From: Chitinophagaceae bacterium
GTDB taxonomy: Bacteria > Bacteroidota > Bacteroidia > Chitinophagales > Chitinophagaceae
Assembly: GCA_016719165.1 (NCBI GenBank)
Contig: JADKAJ010000002.1
Location: forward strand, 744,001 to 808,000
DNA: 64,000 bases
Direction: 5' to 3'
In this document: piece by piece, positions 25,430 to 34,493 of the stretch
Layout of the letters: every line of letters starts with the position of its first letter
Position numbering within the stretch: position 1 is the first letter of the stretch
Translations under genes and position numbers: made by a program
Notes under the pieces: generated by a model
Told to the model about the DNA's origin: nothing
What the model saw: only the letters and a program-made list of their open reading frames with translations
Databases searched by the model: none

Positions 25430-26044
25430 TTAAGGAGTTTTTTTTCGAATAAATCTTTCATTATTATCCCTTATAATTGAATTATTTTTTACCTTGAATC
25501 TTTCTTTATAAAAGAAAATTTCATAACCTCTAGCAGGGATTAAACAAATTGAGTATTTATTACTTTCTAAGTTAGCTGGTTTGTAGAAAAATTCGTATGA
25601 AGGGAAAAACTTAACCCGTAGTGTTCTAAATCTAAAGTTAATAATAATGATTCCATTAGAATCGGAATAAAGCTTCAATGAATCATCAAACAAAACTTCA
25701 GTCTCCTTTACTGAGGTAATACAATCATAATCTAAAAATTTGAGAGAGATTTCTTTAAAATTAATATCATATTCCTCTCTTACCCTACCGTTAATTGATG
25801 TATAAAAGCTATCTGATGTAAGAAAGATTTCCTGGTTTTTATGAAACCATGTGCCTGAAGTAATCTTTTCAGACAACCCTTGCCTGTCTGTATAGGAGAA
25901 TCGATTATCATTAGTGATATTGAGAGTTATTACATTATCAGGCCTTTTAATAGTATAAACACCCGGAATTCTTTGAGAAGAACATCCGGAAATTATCAAA
26001 CTAATTAAGAACCCTATTATCAAAGTTATTTGATACCTCTTCAT
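25430..26044 (-). CDS. Immunity-type lipoprotein, partner of metallopeptidase tip 26046-26972
   Basis: A 204-residue lipoprotein with a lipobox ISGC (Cys21). The mature domain is beta-rich (IPGVYTIKRPDNVITLNITNDNRFSY, then TWFHKNQEIFLTSD), like small lipocalin-type copper or stress lipoproteins, but I cannot name a family. Its start codon follows the toxin stop after one base. The orphan lipoprotein at 23884-24540 is a distant relative. Lipid anchoring implies it works at the membrane facing the periplasm, where it would meet an incoming toxin. Confidence 0.65.
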   Translation of the reverse strand: MKRYQITLIIGFLISLIISGCSSQRIPGVYTIKRPDNVITLNITNDNRFSYTDRQGLSEKITSGTWFHKNQEIFLTSDSFYTSINGRVREEYDINFKEISLKFLDYDCITSVKETEVLFDDSLKLYSDSNGIIIINFRFRTLRVKFFPSYEFFYKPANLESNKYSICLIPARGYEIFFYKERFKVKNNSIIRDNNERFIRKKTP

Positions 26045-26045
26045 C

Positions 26046-26972
26046 TCAATTGATATTTTTTTTCCACCCTAAATAATAATGAAGGATAGTTTGATTGTAC
26101 TTGTTTCTGTTATTATTGACATCAATCATGATTTGTCCCATGGTCTTACCAGTTCTTGGGTTTATTGAATTATATTCAACTTGATGATCTGGTAAATTTT
26201 TATAACTATCCTTAGACAAAGCATCTTCGATTGAACGCCGATCCCCATATGCTGATCCTCTTCTAAACGCTTCTCTTTCATCCTCCTTGTCATGAAGCAT
26301 ACCTGCAATTCCTCTATCATCAAAAGAAAGCTTTAGAATCTCGAATTGATAAGCATGCTTCAATTCATGTGCTAGATTACCAGGGTCGTATCCGCCTTTT
26401 AGATGAATATCGATCGACTCTTTTGAAATATTAAATCTAGTAACACCATCAGCCTCTTCAGGTACATCGGATTGGTTCATTCGAATATTATATTTCTGAT
26501 CTGATTTATCCAATTGTATTAGTTCTATCAAAGCATTCCTAAATTCATTTAAATTTTCACTAAGTCTTTCAATTCTATTAGTTGATCTTCTAATATCTCC
26601 TTTACTTGTAGCCTTATTTAGATCTTCTTTTTCCTTCTTTAACATATCTTCATACAATCTTATATTTCTTTCTGTATCATCATAAAAGGAATTATAATAA
26701 TCCCTTCCATCGACTATTTCCATTCCATTTGGATCTATATTGGATAAAGGGTTATTTGCTACGTAATTGTACAGGGATAAATCAACATATTTCTCACATA
26801 GGGGATCAATAACATGCCATCTTCCAATCTGTTCATCATACATCCTCGCACCATAGTCATACCATTCCAGGCTGCTGCCATCAGCGAATTCCTGTTCCTG
26901 TTTCTCTTTTCCGTTATACTTGTAGTTATTTGATTTTCCGAAGGCCAGTGCTTTACTACTGATGCCAGCCAT
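26046..26972 (-). CDS. RHS C-terminal toxin tip with HExxH metallopeptidase domain
   Basis: A 308-residue product starting at MAGISS within the RHS core; a stop codon lies 14 codons upstream, so no longer RHS frame exists. The core (1-83) ends at [12 protein letters not shown] charged helical linker (95-160) leads to a zinc-peptidase motif HELKH (His202, Glu203, His206) with Glu232 or Glu234 in [11 protein letters not shown] as third ligand, a gluzincin-like layout similar to effector proteases. The C-terminal part carries [18 protein letters not shown]. The immunity-type lipoprotein follows after one base. The target is unknown. Confidence 0.78.
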   Translation of the reverse strand: MAGISSKALAFGKSNNYKYNGKEKQEQEFADGSSLEWYDYGARMYDEQIGRWHVIDPLCEKYVDLSLYNYVANNPLSNIDPNGMEIVDGRDYYNSFYDDTERNIRLYEDMLKKEKEDLNKATSKGDIRRSTNRIERLSENLNEFRNALIELIQLDKSDQKYNIRMNQSDVPEEADGVTRFNISKESIDIHLKGGYDPGNLAHELKHAYQFEILKLSFDDRGIAGMLHDKEDEREAFRRGSAYGDRRSIEDALSKDSYKNLPDHQVEYNSINPRTGKTMGQIMIDVNNNRNKYNQTILHYYLGWKKNIN

Positions 26973-26994
26973 TGTTAATCCAAACGGATAATAA
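26817..26994 (-). repeat. RHS core repeat, copy 2
   Basis: Reverse-strand copy of the 22261-22440 core, encoding YYPFG to IGRW. It begins just inside an otherwise unrelated AT-rich stretch (26995-27210) that contains no gene I can support. Confidence 0.85.
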
Positions 26995-27210
26995 CTATAT
27001 CCTCTAGAAAGCTATAACTTTAACATGCTTCAAGGAATTTTTGAACTGTGCCATGCAGTTCAATTTTTTTCAACACATAATTTTCAAAATATTTATAAAA
27101 ATAAGAATTTAAAATTATTTGCAGTTCATCGTTGCAAACCATGGACAACCTATCATCTTCCTTTTATTTATTCAGAAACCCCAATACAACGGGGGAAGAA
27201 AAAATCTTTT

Positions 27211-27759
27211 CTATTCAGTTAATTTTAGTTCTTCATCTTTAAAAGTCGTCAAGTTTAATAGCACCATAGTGCCGGAAGACAGTGATATAGATTTAACAGC
27301 ATAATCGTAAGAAAACTTTTTATTTAATTTAATCAACTCAATAGCATTGCTATATATAGTTTTACCATTTAAAAAAGTTTTGTACACCTTCCTCCTTTTA
27401 GATACTTTTCGTGCAAGGTCAATAATAAAAACCGAGTCTCTTGGTTTGATAAAATCAGGTTGTCCGTCTTTATATATCTCTGGAGATTTCAATGATATAA
27501 CTAAATACTTCCCATCAAATACTTCAAAAATGGAGTTCCTTGGAACTTTAATAATAAACTTATTGCCTCTAATGCTGGATACATAAAAACAAGAATCTTT
27601 GTTATTACGTCTAATCCCCAGAGAGTTAAAATCTCTTGACTGAAATTTGGGGTTTTCAGCACTCTCAAAAAAATCAATTAATCTCATAGTTTGAGATTTT
27701 GCTTTTACACACAGTAAAATACCGTTAGTTACCAGTATGAAAATTAGTATTGCTTTCAT
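27211..27759 (-). CDS. Exported immunity-type protein, partner of toxin tip 2
   Basis: A 182-residue protein with a signal peptide (1-23, ending KAKSQ). It is a clear, diverged paralogue of the product at 23203-23802 (shared [12 protein letters not shown] and [10 protein letters not shown]...LNKKFSYD blocks). Its ATG overlaps the toxin stop as ATGA, so the pair is translationally coupled. The conserved linkage of this family with the same Cys/His toxin domain in two places supports an immunity role in the periplasm. Confidence 0.7.
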   Translation of the reverse strand: MKAILIFILVTNGILLCVKAKSQTMRLIDFFESAENPKFQSRDFNSLGIRRNNKDSCFYVSSIRGNKFIIKVPRNSIFEVFDGKYLVISLKSPEIYKDGQPDFIKPRDSVFIIDLARKVSKRRKVYKTFLNGKTIYSNAIELIKLNKKFSYDYAVKSISLSSGTMVLLNLTTFKDEELKLTE

Positions 27760-28787
27760 TTTTTTAGTCTATAATATGCAGATAAATCATTTCCCAGAGG
27801 GGTTGGACTCCCATAGTTTTGCTCTATGCTACCATTGACATCAGATTTAGGATTAGAACTTGGTTGATTTGTGTACAACACCTGATAGGGGTCAGTCCCA
27901 TTCTTTGTGAAAACCTGTGTTCCCTTTTTATTTTGTAGAAGAAACGTCGCATAATGAGAGGCAACCCCTCTTTTATCATTTGCTAATTGCTGGTCTTTCT
28001 CGTCAATTTTACCGTCAAGGTTCGTATCTGCCGATTCAAATCGTACTATCTCTCCGGCCTTTTTACTATCAGTAGATGAAAAATTACTTTTTAAATATTC
28101 GTCTGAAGTTTCGGCGTCGGCGAAGCCTGAAAGGAAATACTCTAAGGGATTAGTAAACATCTCATTCCCTTCTGCAAACCTAATCGAAGCTGCATGACAA
28201 TTACTTGCCAAATATTCCTCTTCGGTCATGTTTAATGATTTATTAATTTCCTTGAAGTTGAATAAGTTTCCTAAATCTTTCTCTAAAAATTTGGAACCTA
28301 CTGTAATTGTAGACGAACTTAGACCGCTTAACTCATCAAGAGTATATCCTGATTGTTTTGACAAAGAATTTAAATCGTCGCCTTTCTCTGCAACTAATGC
28401 TACAGAATAGTTATATCCTGTGATTTTTCCTCTTTTATTTTTTATTTCTTCTGAGATTATCTGTATCTCCCAATAACCGTCAGGATCCTTAAAAATTATT
28501 GGATTATTAAAACTATATCTATATGGAGTTAAATCGTGAGCTTTATCTGCTAAAGCATCTGGAACCATCCATCTTCCTATCTGGTTATCATACATCCTCG
28601 CCCCGTAGTCATACCATTCCAGGCTACTGCCATCAGCGAGTTCCTTTTCCTGTTTTTCTTTTCCGTTGTATTTGTAATTATTTGCTTTACCGAAAGCCAG
28701 CGCATTGGAGCTGATGCCAGCCATTGTTAATCCAAACGGATAATAATGGGTTTGCGCTAGTAATCTACCACTTTTATGAGTTACCAT
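27756..28787 (-). CDS. RHS C-terminal toxin tip 2 with LysM-like, EF-hand-like and Cys/His domain
   Basis: A 343-residue paralogue of the tip at 22126-23196. It has the RHS core (13-104), the LysM-like segment (132-155, [17 protein letters not shown]), Cys197 in [13 protein letters not shown], an AGEIVRFE turn and His278 in [10 protein letters not shown]. Between the turn and the histidine it carries an extra loop [12 protein letters not shown] (254-265) that matches the EF-hand calcium-binding consensus and is absent from paralogue 1. The tail [20 protein letters not shown] is also shared. The frame opens at a stop 9 codons before the ATG with RHS-like residues (LYFDN), showing truncation of a longer RHS gene. 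Confidence 0.8.
   Translation of the reverse strand: MVTHKSGRLLAQTHYYPFGLTMAGISSNALAFGKANNYKYNGKEKQEKELADGSSLEWYDYGARMYDNQIGRWMVPDALADKAHDLTPYRYSFNNPIIFKDPDGYWEIQIISEEIKNKRGKITGYNYSVALVAEKGDDLNSLSKQSGYTLDELSGLSSSTITVGSKFLEKDLGNLFNFKEINKSLNMTEEEYLASNCHAASIRFAEGNEMFTNPLEYFLSGFADAETSDEYLKSNFSSTDSKKAGEIVRFESADTNLDGKIDEKDQQLANDKRGVASHYATFLLQNKKGTQVFTKNGTDPYQVLYTNQPSSNPKSDVNGSIEQNYGSPTPLGNDLSAYYRLKK
28569..28747 (-). repeat. RHS core repeat, copy 3
   Basis: Reverse-strand copy of the 180-bp core. It is about 1.75 kb from copy 2 and 1.63 kb from copy 4, so the three minus-strand modules form a direct tandem array. Confidence 0.85.
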
Positions 28788-28970
28788 AAAGTTATCAAAG
28801 TATAATTTGTGACCTTAAAGGAATTATCGAATTTACGATTTAGCCAATATATTAAGAAGACGGCAACTCAAAAGCTATGGTATTCCAGAGCGAAGCTGCA
28901 TAAGTCATCTGACACATCGTCCATTCAGTACCAATTGGGGTCACTCGGCAGGGAAGGAGACAACTGGAAA

Positions 28971-29447
28971 TTAATAATTTGAGTATTTTTCTTTTATTGA
29001 ATAATCACTCATTTTTTTATTTTGTAAAAAACGGAGTATGTTAAAGTAATGGATAGGAATATTATTTGTACTTAACAAAAAATCAAATTGATATCTCTTC
29101 AATTCTTTATTAAATAAAGAATTTCCCAATTTTTGACCCTTTACTACAAAATCACCCTCATTAACATTAATAGTTTCAAGTTTTGAAAAACAGTGAGTTA
29201 AACTATCCTTAGTGATTAATATTGAATAATCATCAAACCCTCTTATTATTTTAATTACTTTGCCTTCAATGAATGATTTGATATTGGAGGTATTACTTAC
29301 TATTTCTACATGATATTTAGTATATATCTCTTCTTTCTTGAATTTTCTAATTTTATATCCATTAATATTCTTGTAACTACAGGAACAAAGTAGAATTGCG
29401 AGGCTAGATATTAAAAGCGGAAGACTATAAATGATTTTTGTAATCAT
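28971..29447 (-). CDS. Immunity-type lipoprotein with M23-like remnant, partner of tip 29455-30417
   Basis: A 158-residue lipoprotein (lipobox around ILLCSC, Cys21 or Cys23). Residues 58-140 resemble the lytic M23/LytM peptidase fold: EGKVIKIIRGFDDYSILITKDSLTHCFSKLETINVNEGDFVVKGQKLGNS matches the strand order and the GDxVxKGQxIG turn of that family. The zinc-ligand HxH of M23 enzymes is not evident, so it would be inactive. It follows the metallopeptidase toxin tip after 7 bp. Identification as a substrate-mimic immunity protein is inference. Confidence 0.6.
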   Translation of the reverse strand: MITKIIYSLPLLISSLAILLCSCSYKNINGYKIRKFKKEEIYTKYHVEIVSNTSNIKSFIEGKVIKIIRGFDDYSILITKDSLTHCFSKLETINVNEGDFVVKGQKLGNSLFNKELKRYQFDFLLSTNNIPIHYFNILRFLQNKKMSDYSIKEKYSNY

Positions 29448-29454
29448 AGAATTT

Positions 29455-30417
29455 CTATTTATCGAAAATTGTTCTTAAGTACTCGAGAACAGCATTATAT
29501 TCGTTGTCAAACGCCTCCTTCTCTACAGGCACGTCTTTATAATTAATCAAATCTTTTGTCTTAACAAATTTTCTATCCGAACCCCTCTTTTTTACCTTCC
29601 TATCATCTTTTGATTGAATAGTATGTGTTCCTTCATGTGTCCCAATACCAATCAATGCAATAGTTTTAATTTGATCGTTGGTAAGCCTTGAAACATCAAC
29701 ACTAAAATCAATAAGTTGTAAAAGAGCCATTTCTAAAATAGTTTTTGAAACATATTCTTTATTACTTTGAAGCTCATCCTTGGCAATCAGGGATGTATTA
29801 CTCCATTCATCATTTTTATAATAATCTCCAGATTCGTCATCGAATTCCCATTTTCTTTCGTATTTATTATCTCTGTCTTTCCCGTATATTGATCTATAGT
29901 CAAAATCCTTTGTGGTCGTTGTTTCACCCTGTGTATCTGAATTCCATGTTTTAAGAAAATTGGAATTATTCTTTTTTGAAACAAAATGAAACGTAATACG
30001 ATCTGTAGACATTTCCATCGCCGCCCAAATTGCGCTTCCGACTTTTGTTTTTTGCATTGCTTCTCTCAGTTCAATTACCTTTGGATCATTTGGATTTACG
30101 ATTTCATTACCATCAAAATCTATATACCTAAGCGGATTATTAATGCAGTAATTATAAGGTGTCCATGCTACTAGCTTTTCTAATAAAGGATCAATCACTC
30201 CCCATCTTCCTACCTGCGCATCATACATCCTCGCCCCATAGTCATACCATTCCAGGCTGCTGCCATCAGCGAGTTCTTGTTCCTGTTTCTCCTTCCCGTT
30301 GTACTTGTAATTATTAGTTTTACCAAAGGCCAGTGCTCTGCTACTAATTCCAGCCATTGTTAATCCAAACGGATAATAATGGGTTTTGCTGAAAATATTG
30401 TTGGCTGCTATTTTCAT
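29455..30417 (-). CDS. RHS C-terminal toxin tip with second HExxH metallopeptidase domain
   Basis: A 320-residue product: short nonhomologous start (1-10), RHS core (12-104, ending [13 protein letters not shown]), then a 200-residue domain with HEGTH (His261, Glu262, His265) and a downstream Glu in [13 protein letters not shown] (Glu299 or Glu301). The layout is the same as in the 26046-26972 tip, but the sequences outside the motifs differ strongly, so they are separate toxin types. A lipoprotein partner follows. The upstream flank carries no RHS barrel. Confidence 0.75.
   Translation of the reverse strand: MKIAANNIFSKTHYYPFGLTMAGISSRALAFGKTNNYKYNGKEKQEQELADGSSLEWYDYGARMYDAQVGRWGVIDPLLEKLVAWTPYNYCINNPLRYIDFDGNEIVNPNDPKVIELREAMQKTKVGSAIWAAMEMSTDRITFHFVSKKNNSNFLKTWNSDTQGETTTTKDFDYRSIYGKDRDNKYERKWEFDDESGDYYKNDEWSNTSLIAKDELQSNKEYVSKTILEMALLQLIDFSVDVSRLTNDQIKTIALIGIGTHEGTHTIQSKDDRKVKKRGSDRKFVKTKDLINYKDVPVEKEAFDNEYNAVLEYLRTIFDK
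30202..30381 (-). repeat. RHS core repeat, copy 4
   Basis: Fourth copy of the 180-bp core; it ends only about 12 codons after the start of its gene. It is the copy nearest the tyrosine recombinase. Confidence 0.85.
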
Positions 30418-30479
30418 GGATTTTACAGGGTAATAAATTTACCTAAAAATGCGCAAAACAAGAAGAAAGCATTGCGGGT

Positions 30480-31556
30480 TTAAGCAACATTTTGTATTAA
30501 ATTTTCTTCATCCCGCAACAGTCTGAAATAAGCCTCTTTTACCCTTGCATTCAGGAAATCCTGGACTACCACGACATACCGGTAGAACTCTTTACTACCC
30601 GGAGCATGTCCTGAAATTCGCCTTACTGAGGTCTCGTCCAGCCCCATCAGCAGCAGGGTTGTTATTGCAGTTCTGCGCATGGTATGCACTGTTATATGTT
30701 CATTAAAGCGAAGCGTATTGCCCGCAGCAGATTTTAGCTCAACCGCTTCTCCCATTCGATGCCTTATTTTTGGTACATGATAATCCCATCCGGCTTTCTT
30801 CATTAATTGTTTGATTTGAAGGTTGAGATTGGTTCCGGAAAGCCTGGGTAGAACATATCTTCCCGCTTTTCGATGGTATTTTTGCACAATTTCGACTGCA
30901 TATTCAGGCAGCGGTACTTTTATTTCAACACCTGTTTTTTGTGTATGTAAAATAACATTGACGGCATCAGCAGTATGCTGCAAGTTTGTTTTTCGCAGGC
31001 TCATAAGATCCTGGTAGCGGAGCGCCACCGTGCAACCAAATACAAAAATATCTTTGGTTCTCCGAAGTGAGCGGGGAAGAGATTGTTCAAATTCTTTATT
31101 GGTTATCAAATATTTTAATTGTGCAGGAGAAAGTATTACCGGGGTGAATTTTTCCGCTGGGATCCGGAATTTTTTATAGAATTCGCCAACAGGGTATCCT
31201 TTTTCCAGTGTGAGGTAACGGAAAAATGTTTTTATGATCTTAAAAACGGCGCTTACGTACTGATCAAAATACTTTTTTTGATGATAGAGAAAATGTGAGA
31301 ATCTTTTAAAAAATCTTGCCCAATAATTTTTTTCCCGTTGCAATGTTTGCAGGGTGGCTTTATTGAGCAATTGAATTCGCAGAGGTTCTTCTAATGTAAT
31401 TTCATATTCTTCTAATAACTGGTATGTGCACCTGTATTGAACAAGTGTTCCTTTTCGTATTTTTTTACCAGAGATCATTAATCTGCGGCCAGAGGCTGAA
31501 GCGGTAATAAATTTTCTGAATTCAGGTAACAATGCCAGGTGTTTTAAGAGCTTCAT
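30480..31556 (-). CDS. Tyrosine recombinase/integrase
   Basis: A 358-residue site-specific recombinase. All catalytic positions can be placed: Arg180 (ALRYQDL), Lys207 (QKTGV), His291 and Arg294 (HTMRRTAITTLL), His317 (ISGHAPG) and Tyr325 or Tyr327 (FYRYV). The N-terminal 130 residues form a SAM-like DNA-binding domain of the kind common in Bacteroidota integrases. It points toward the RHS tips and borders the group 4 hydrogenase operon, so it may have delivered or may rearrange the island. No flanking att repeat was found by eye. Confidence 0.88.
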   Translation of the reverse strand: MKLLKHLALLPEFRKFITASASGRRLMISGKKIRKGTLVQYRCTYQLLEEYEITLEEPLRIQLLNKATLQTLQREKNYWARFFKRFSHFLYHQKKYFDQYVSAVFKIIKTFFRYLTLEKGYPVGEFYKKFRIPAEKFTPVILSPAQLKYLITNKEFEQSLPRSLRRTKDIFVFGCTVALRYQDLMSLRKTNLQHTADAVNVILHTQKTGVEIKVPLPEYAVEIVQKYHRKAGRYVLPRLSGTNLNLQIKQLMKKAGWDYHVPKIRHRMGEAVELKSAAGNTLRFNEHITVHTMRRTAITTLLLMGLDETSVRRISGHAPGSKEFYRYVVVVQDFLNARVKEAYFRLLRDEENLIQNVA

Positions 31557-31686
31557 TTTTTGAAATGAAGTTATTGGGTTTAGTTTGAGGTTATAAGGTC
31601 TCAGTTTTCTGCCCCGGCTAACATAAACACTTTTTCCTATTTGTTACTCATTATACGCAGAATAAGAATTAGTTACCCGCATAAGA

Positions 31687-31710
31687 CATATCATGCCCGG
31701 AAGTGATATG
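31687..31710. promoter_or_regulatory. Perfect dyad upstream of the Ech-like operon
   Basis: CATATCA (31687-31693) and TGATATG (31704-31710) are exact inverted repeats spaced by 10 bases, 67 bp before the first structural gene. The length and spacing suit a dimeric regulator covering about two helical turns. Alternatively it marks the border of the RHS island. Confidence 0.45.
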
Positions 31711-31776
31711 CATCATACCCAGCCCGTAAATTTCGTCCTAATATAGCATCCTCTTTGACAAGCAAAATACCGGGTC

Positions 31777-33642
31777 ATGTATCCACTTATTACAAGCTTA
31801 TTTCTGGTGCCAGTTATTGTTAGCGGCTTATTATTGATTTTACCCAAAACAGTTGCAAGGATACTGGTTATTACCAGCTCTTTAGTGTTAGCAGCACTGT
31901 CACTTTATGTGTTCATTAACCTGGATGGTGTATTATATTTTGGTGTTCCCCATTATGTAAATGACCTGGTGGCAGTGGCTGATATTGTATTACTGGTTTA
32001 TTTTGGCTGGATAGCCCTTCGCCGGAGAAGCTGGCTGGTGGGTTTGATGACTGTATTGCAATTCGGCGGATTATTGTATTTGCTGAAAATATTACCTGCT
32101 GATCATTCCCTGCAGTTCATGGTGGACAAGCTGAGTGCATTTATGTTTCTCCTCATCAATGTCATCAGCGGTATCATTGCCATTTATTCTCTCCGGTATA
32201 TTGACGAAGAACATTGCAGCAGTTTCCGTAAAAAACATTTTCTTTCTATCCTGTTCTGGTTTATTGCAGTGATGAACCTGGTCGTTTCTTCCAATAATCT
32301 TGAATACTTTTTCCTGTTCTTTGAACTGACCACACTGGCTTCCTTCCTCTTAATTGGTTTTAGAAAAGATGAGCTGTCTGTTAAGAATGCATTGACTGCT
32401 TTATGGATGAACCAGGTTGGAGGGGTAGCAATATTGGCGGCAATTTTTTTCATTATCTACAATGGCTATGGTGAAGCCACTTTCAGCAATCTGCTGGCAC
32501 ATGCATCCGCATCGGGGATATTGCTGCCTCTGGCTTTGCTGTCTGTGGCTGCTTTAATTAAAGGGGCACAGCTGCCTTTCAGCAAATGGTTACTGGGTGC
32601 CATGGTGGCGCCAACACCGGTAAGTGCATTACTGCACTCTTCCACGATGGTGAAAATTGCGCCATTCATTATTCTTCGTTTATCGCCGGCTTTAAAGGAT
32701 ACACCGGTGGCCACGGTGGTGATTGCATTAACAGGATTTGTATTTGTGGCAGCTGCTATCTCTGCCTTATCACAGGATAATTTCAAAAGAATTCTGGCTT
32801 ATTCCACCATTGCCCTGCTGGCACTGATGATCATGATGGCAGCGGTGGGTACACCTGTTACTATTGTTGCTGCCCTGGTACTCATTCTTTTTCATGGCAT
32901 GTCAAAATGTTTACTGTTTCTCAATGCAGGAATATTGGAAAGGGTGTTTCACCTGAAACAATCTTCCGATATGGACAGGCTTGGTGAAAGTGGTCCGTTT
33001 ACTTCCCTGGTTATCACTATTGGTTTTATGTCTTTATTGCTGCCGCCTTTCGGCGCTTTCATTGGTAAATGGCTAAGTATTGAAACATTAGGTGCACTGG
33101 CAACAGATAAAAAATTATTGGGTGCACTGGTGATCGTAGCGGTAGCAGGCGGCGGCGCTGTTTTATCCCTGCTCTATTTTAAAGTGATGGGTTTATTGAT
33201 TGCCCGAACCGGTGACCATGATAAGATCAGGTTCGAAAAGACAGGGCTGGTGTATGCAGGCACTATGTATGTCTTGTTGGGATTAATTATACTGAGTGTG
33301 CTGGGCTTGCCGCTGTTGCTGACCGGTTATTTCGTACCTGTAGCTTCTCAAACTTTAGGTATGCCTGTCGCTGTTGTGATGGACGGGTGGAACATGCATA
33401 TAGGTGCCATGAAATTACCCATGGTGCCCTTGCTGATCGCTTTATTCCTGCTGCCGGTTACCATTATTACGGCCCTGTTTATCCGGTTTAAAAATGTGGA
33501 TAGGGTAAAAGAATATATGTGCGGGGAAAAAATAAACTACTCCTTCTCTTCCTTCTATTTTTCTACAGACAGGGCGACACCTTATTTCACCACCACGGGT
33601 ATTTTGTTTTTTGTAGCACTGATTGTTGCGGCATTGATATAA
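31777..33642 (+). CDS. Group 4 hydrogenase antiporter-like membrane subunit (EchA/HyfB/NuoL family)
   Basis: A 621-residue membrane protein with about 15 helices, homologous to NuoL/MrpA and HyfB. The conserved proton-path regions are present: FFLFFELTTLASFLLIGF with the key Glu in TM5, and SVAALIKGAQLPFSKWLLGAMVAPTPVSALLHSSTMVK with Lys and His residues in TM7-8. It would couple electron transfer from ferredoxin to ion pumping. It lacks the long C-terminal lateral helix of true NuoL. It is the first gene of a seven-gene run ending at hypA; 11 bp separate it from the next gene. Confidence 0.88.
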   Translation: MYPLITSLFLVPVIVSGLLLILPKTVARILVITSSLVLAALSLYVFINLDGVLYFGVPHYVNDLVAVADIVLLVYFGWIALRRRSWLVGLMTVLQFGGLLYLLKILPADHSLQFMVDKLSAFMFLLINVISGIIAIYSLRYIDEEHCSSFRKKHFLSILFWFIAVMNLVVSSNNLEYFFLFFELTTLASFLLIGFRKDELSVKNALTALWMNQVGGVAILAAIFFIIYNGYGEATFSNLLAHASASGILLPLALLSVAALIKGAQLPFSKWLLGAMVAPTPVSALLHSSTMVKIAPFIILRLSPALKDTPVATVVIALTGFVFVAAAISALSQDNFKRILAYSTIALLALMIMMAAVGTPVTIVAALVLILFHGMSKCLLFLNAGILERVFHLKQSSDMDRLGESGPFTSLVITIGFMSLLLPPFGAFIGKWLSIETLGALATDKKLLGALVIVAVAGGGAVLSLLYFKVMGLLIARTGDHDKIRFEKTGLVYAGTMYVLLGLIILSVLGLPLLLTGYFVPVASQTLGMPVAVVMDGWNMHIGAMKLPMVPLLIALFLLPVTIITALFIRFKNVDRVKEYMCGEKINYSFSSFYFSTDRATPYFTTTGILFFVALIVAALI

Positions 33643-33653
33643 ACTGATTTGTT

Positions 33654-34493
33654 ATGAACGATTTATTGATTCCGGTTTTACTGATACTATTGGCCCCGCT
33701 GATCGGCGGGCTGGTATACGGGTTTGAAAGAATTATTAAAGCAAGAATGCAGCGAAGGATTGGCCCTCCCTTATTACAACCCTTCTATGATTTTCTGAAA
33801 CTGGCGGATAAAAGAAAAATGATCGTTCACTCGGCGCATGCATTTCTCGGCATCATGCATTTTGTTTCATTGTGGTTTGCGTTAGCTGTATTGTTGCTGG
33901 GTGGTGACCTGATCCTGGTTATTTTTCTTCACCTGCTGTCCACTTCTTTAATTATACTGGCTGGTTACAGCACCCGGTCTATTTTCAGTCACCTGGGTGC
34001 CAACCGCACTGCTATCAGCATACTGGCTTATGAGCCGGTGCTGATCATCATTGCCGTTTCTATTTTTATGCTTACCGGAAGTTTTGATGCATCGGCTGCA
34101 TTCAACTGGGATCAGCCTTTATTATATAAAATGCCCCTGGCTTTTATTGCCTTGTTGCTGGTGCTGCCCATCAAATTGAAAAAATCTCCATTTGATGTGG
34201 CCGAAGCGCACCAGGAAGTAACCGGTGGAGTGGAAATTGAATTTTCCGGTATTTTTTTCGAAGCGGTGTACACAGCTAAATGGCTCGATTATGTTTTCTG
34301 CTACACACTGGTGTTCCTGTTTGCAGGGAATAATATTTTACTTGGAATTGGATTGATGGTCTTCACTTTCTTTTACCTGAATGCACTGGATAATTCCTCT
34401 GCAAGGGTGAATTATAAACAGATGCTGCGTTTTTCACTGACTGTATCCTTTTCACTTGCTTTTATTAATTTATTAATAAACATTTTTACATGA
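33654..34493 (+). CDS. Group 4 hydrogenase membrane anchor (EchB/HyfC/NuoH family)
   Basis: A 279-residue NuoH-like protein, eight helices. It keeps the family signatures IKARMQRRIGPPLLQPFYDFLKL after helix 1 and KKSPFDVAEAHQEVTGGVEIEFSG in the loop joining helices 5-6, which in complex I forms the junction to the hydrophilic arm. It anchors the small and large hydrogenase subunits. The 3' end overlaps the small subunit gene by 4 bp (ATGA). Confidence 0.9.
   Translation: MNDLLIPVLLILLAPLIGGLVYGFERIIKARMQRRIGPPLLQPFYDFLKLADKRKMIVHSAHAFLGIMHFVSLWFALAVLLLGGDLILVIFLHLLSTSLIILAGYSTRSIFSHLGANRTAISILAYEPVLIIIAVSIFMLTGSFDASAAFNWDQPLLYKMPLAFIALLLVLPIKLKKSPFDVAEAHQEVTGGVEIEFSGIFFEAVYTAKWLDYVFCYTLVFLFAGNNILLGIGLMVFTFFYLNALDNSSARVNYKQMLRFSLTVSFSLAFINLLINIFT

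Noticed and set aside
26995..27210. Gene in the AT-rich gap of the RHS island
   Set aside because: Short frames on the plus strand are shadows with no start context or recognisable composition.
22261..30381. CRISPR array from repeated segments
   Set aside because: Repeats are 180 bp, coding, few and in mixed orientation; they are RHS core copies.
31557..31776. tRNA gene as an integration site next to the recombinase
   Set aside because: No cloverleaf with TTCGA loop or acceptor pairing could be found in this gap.
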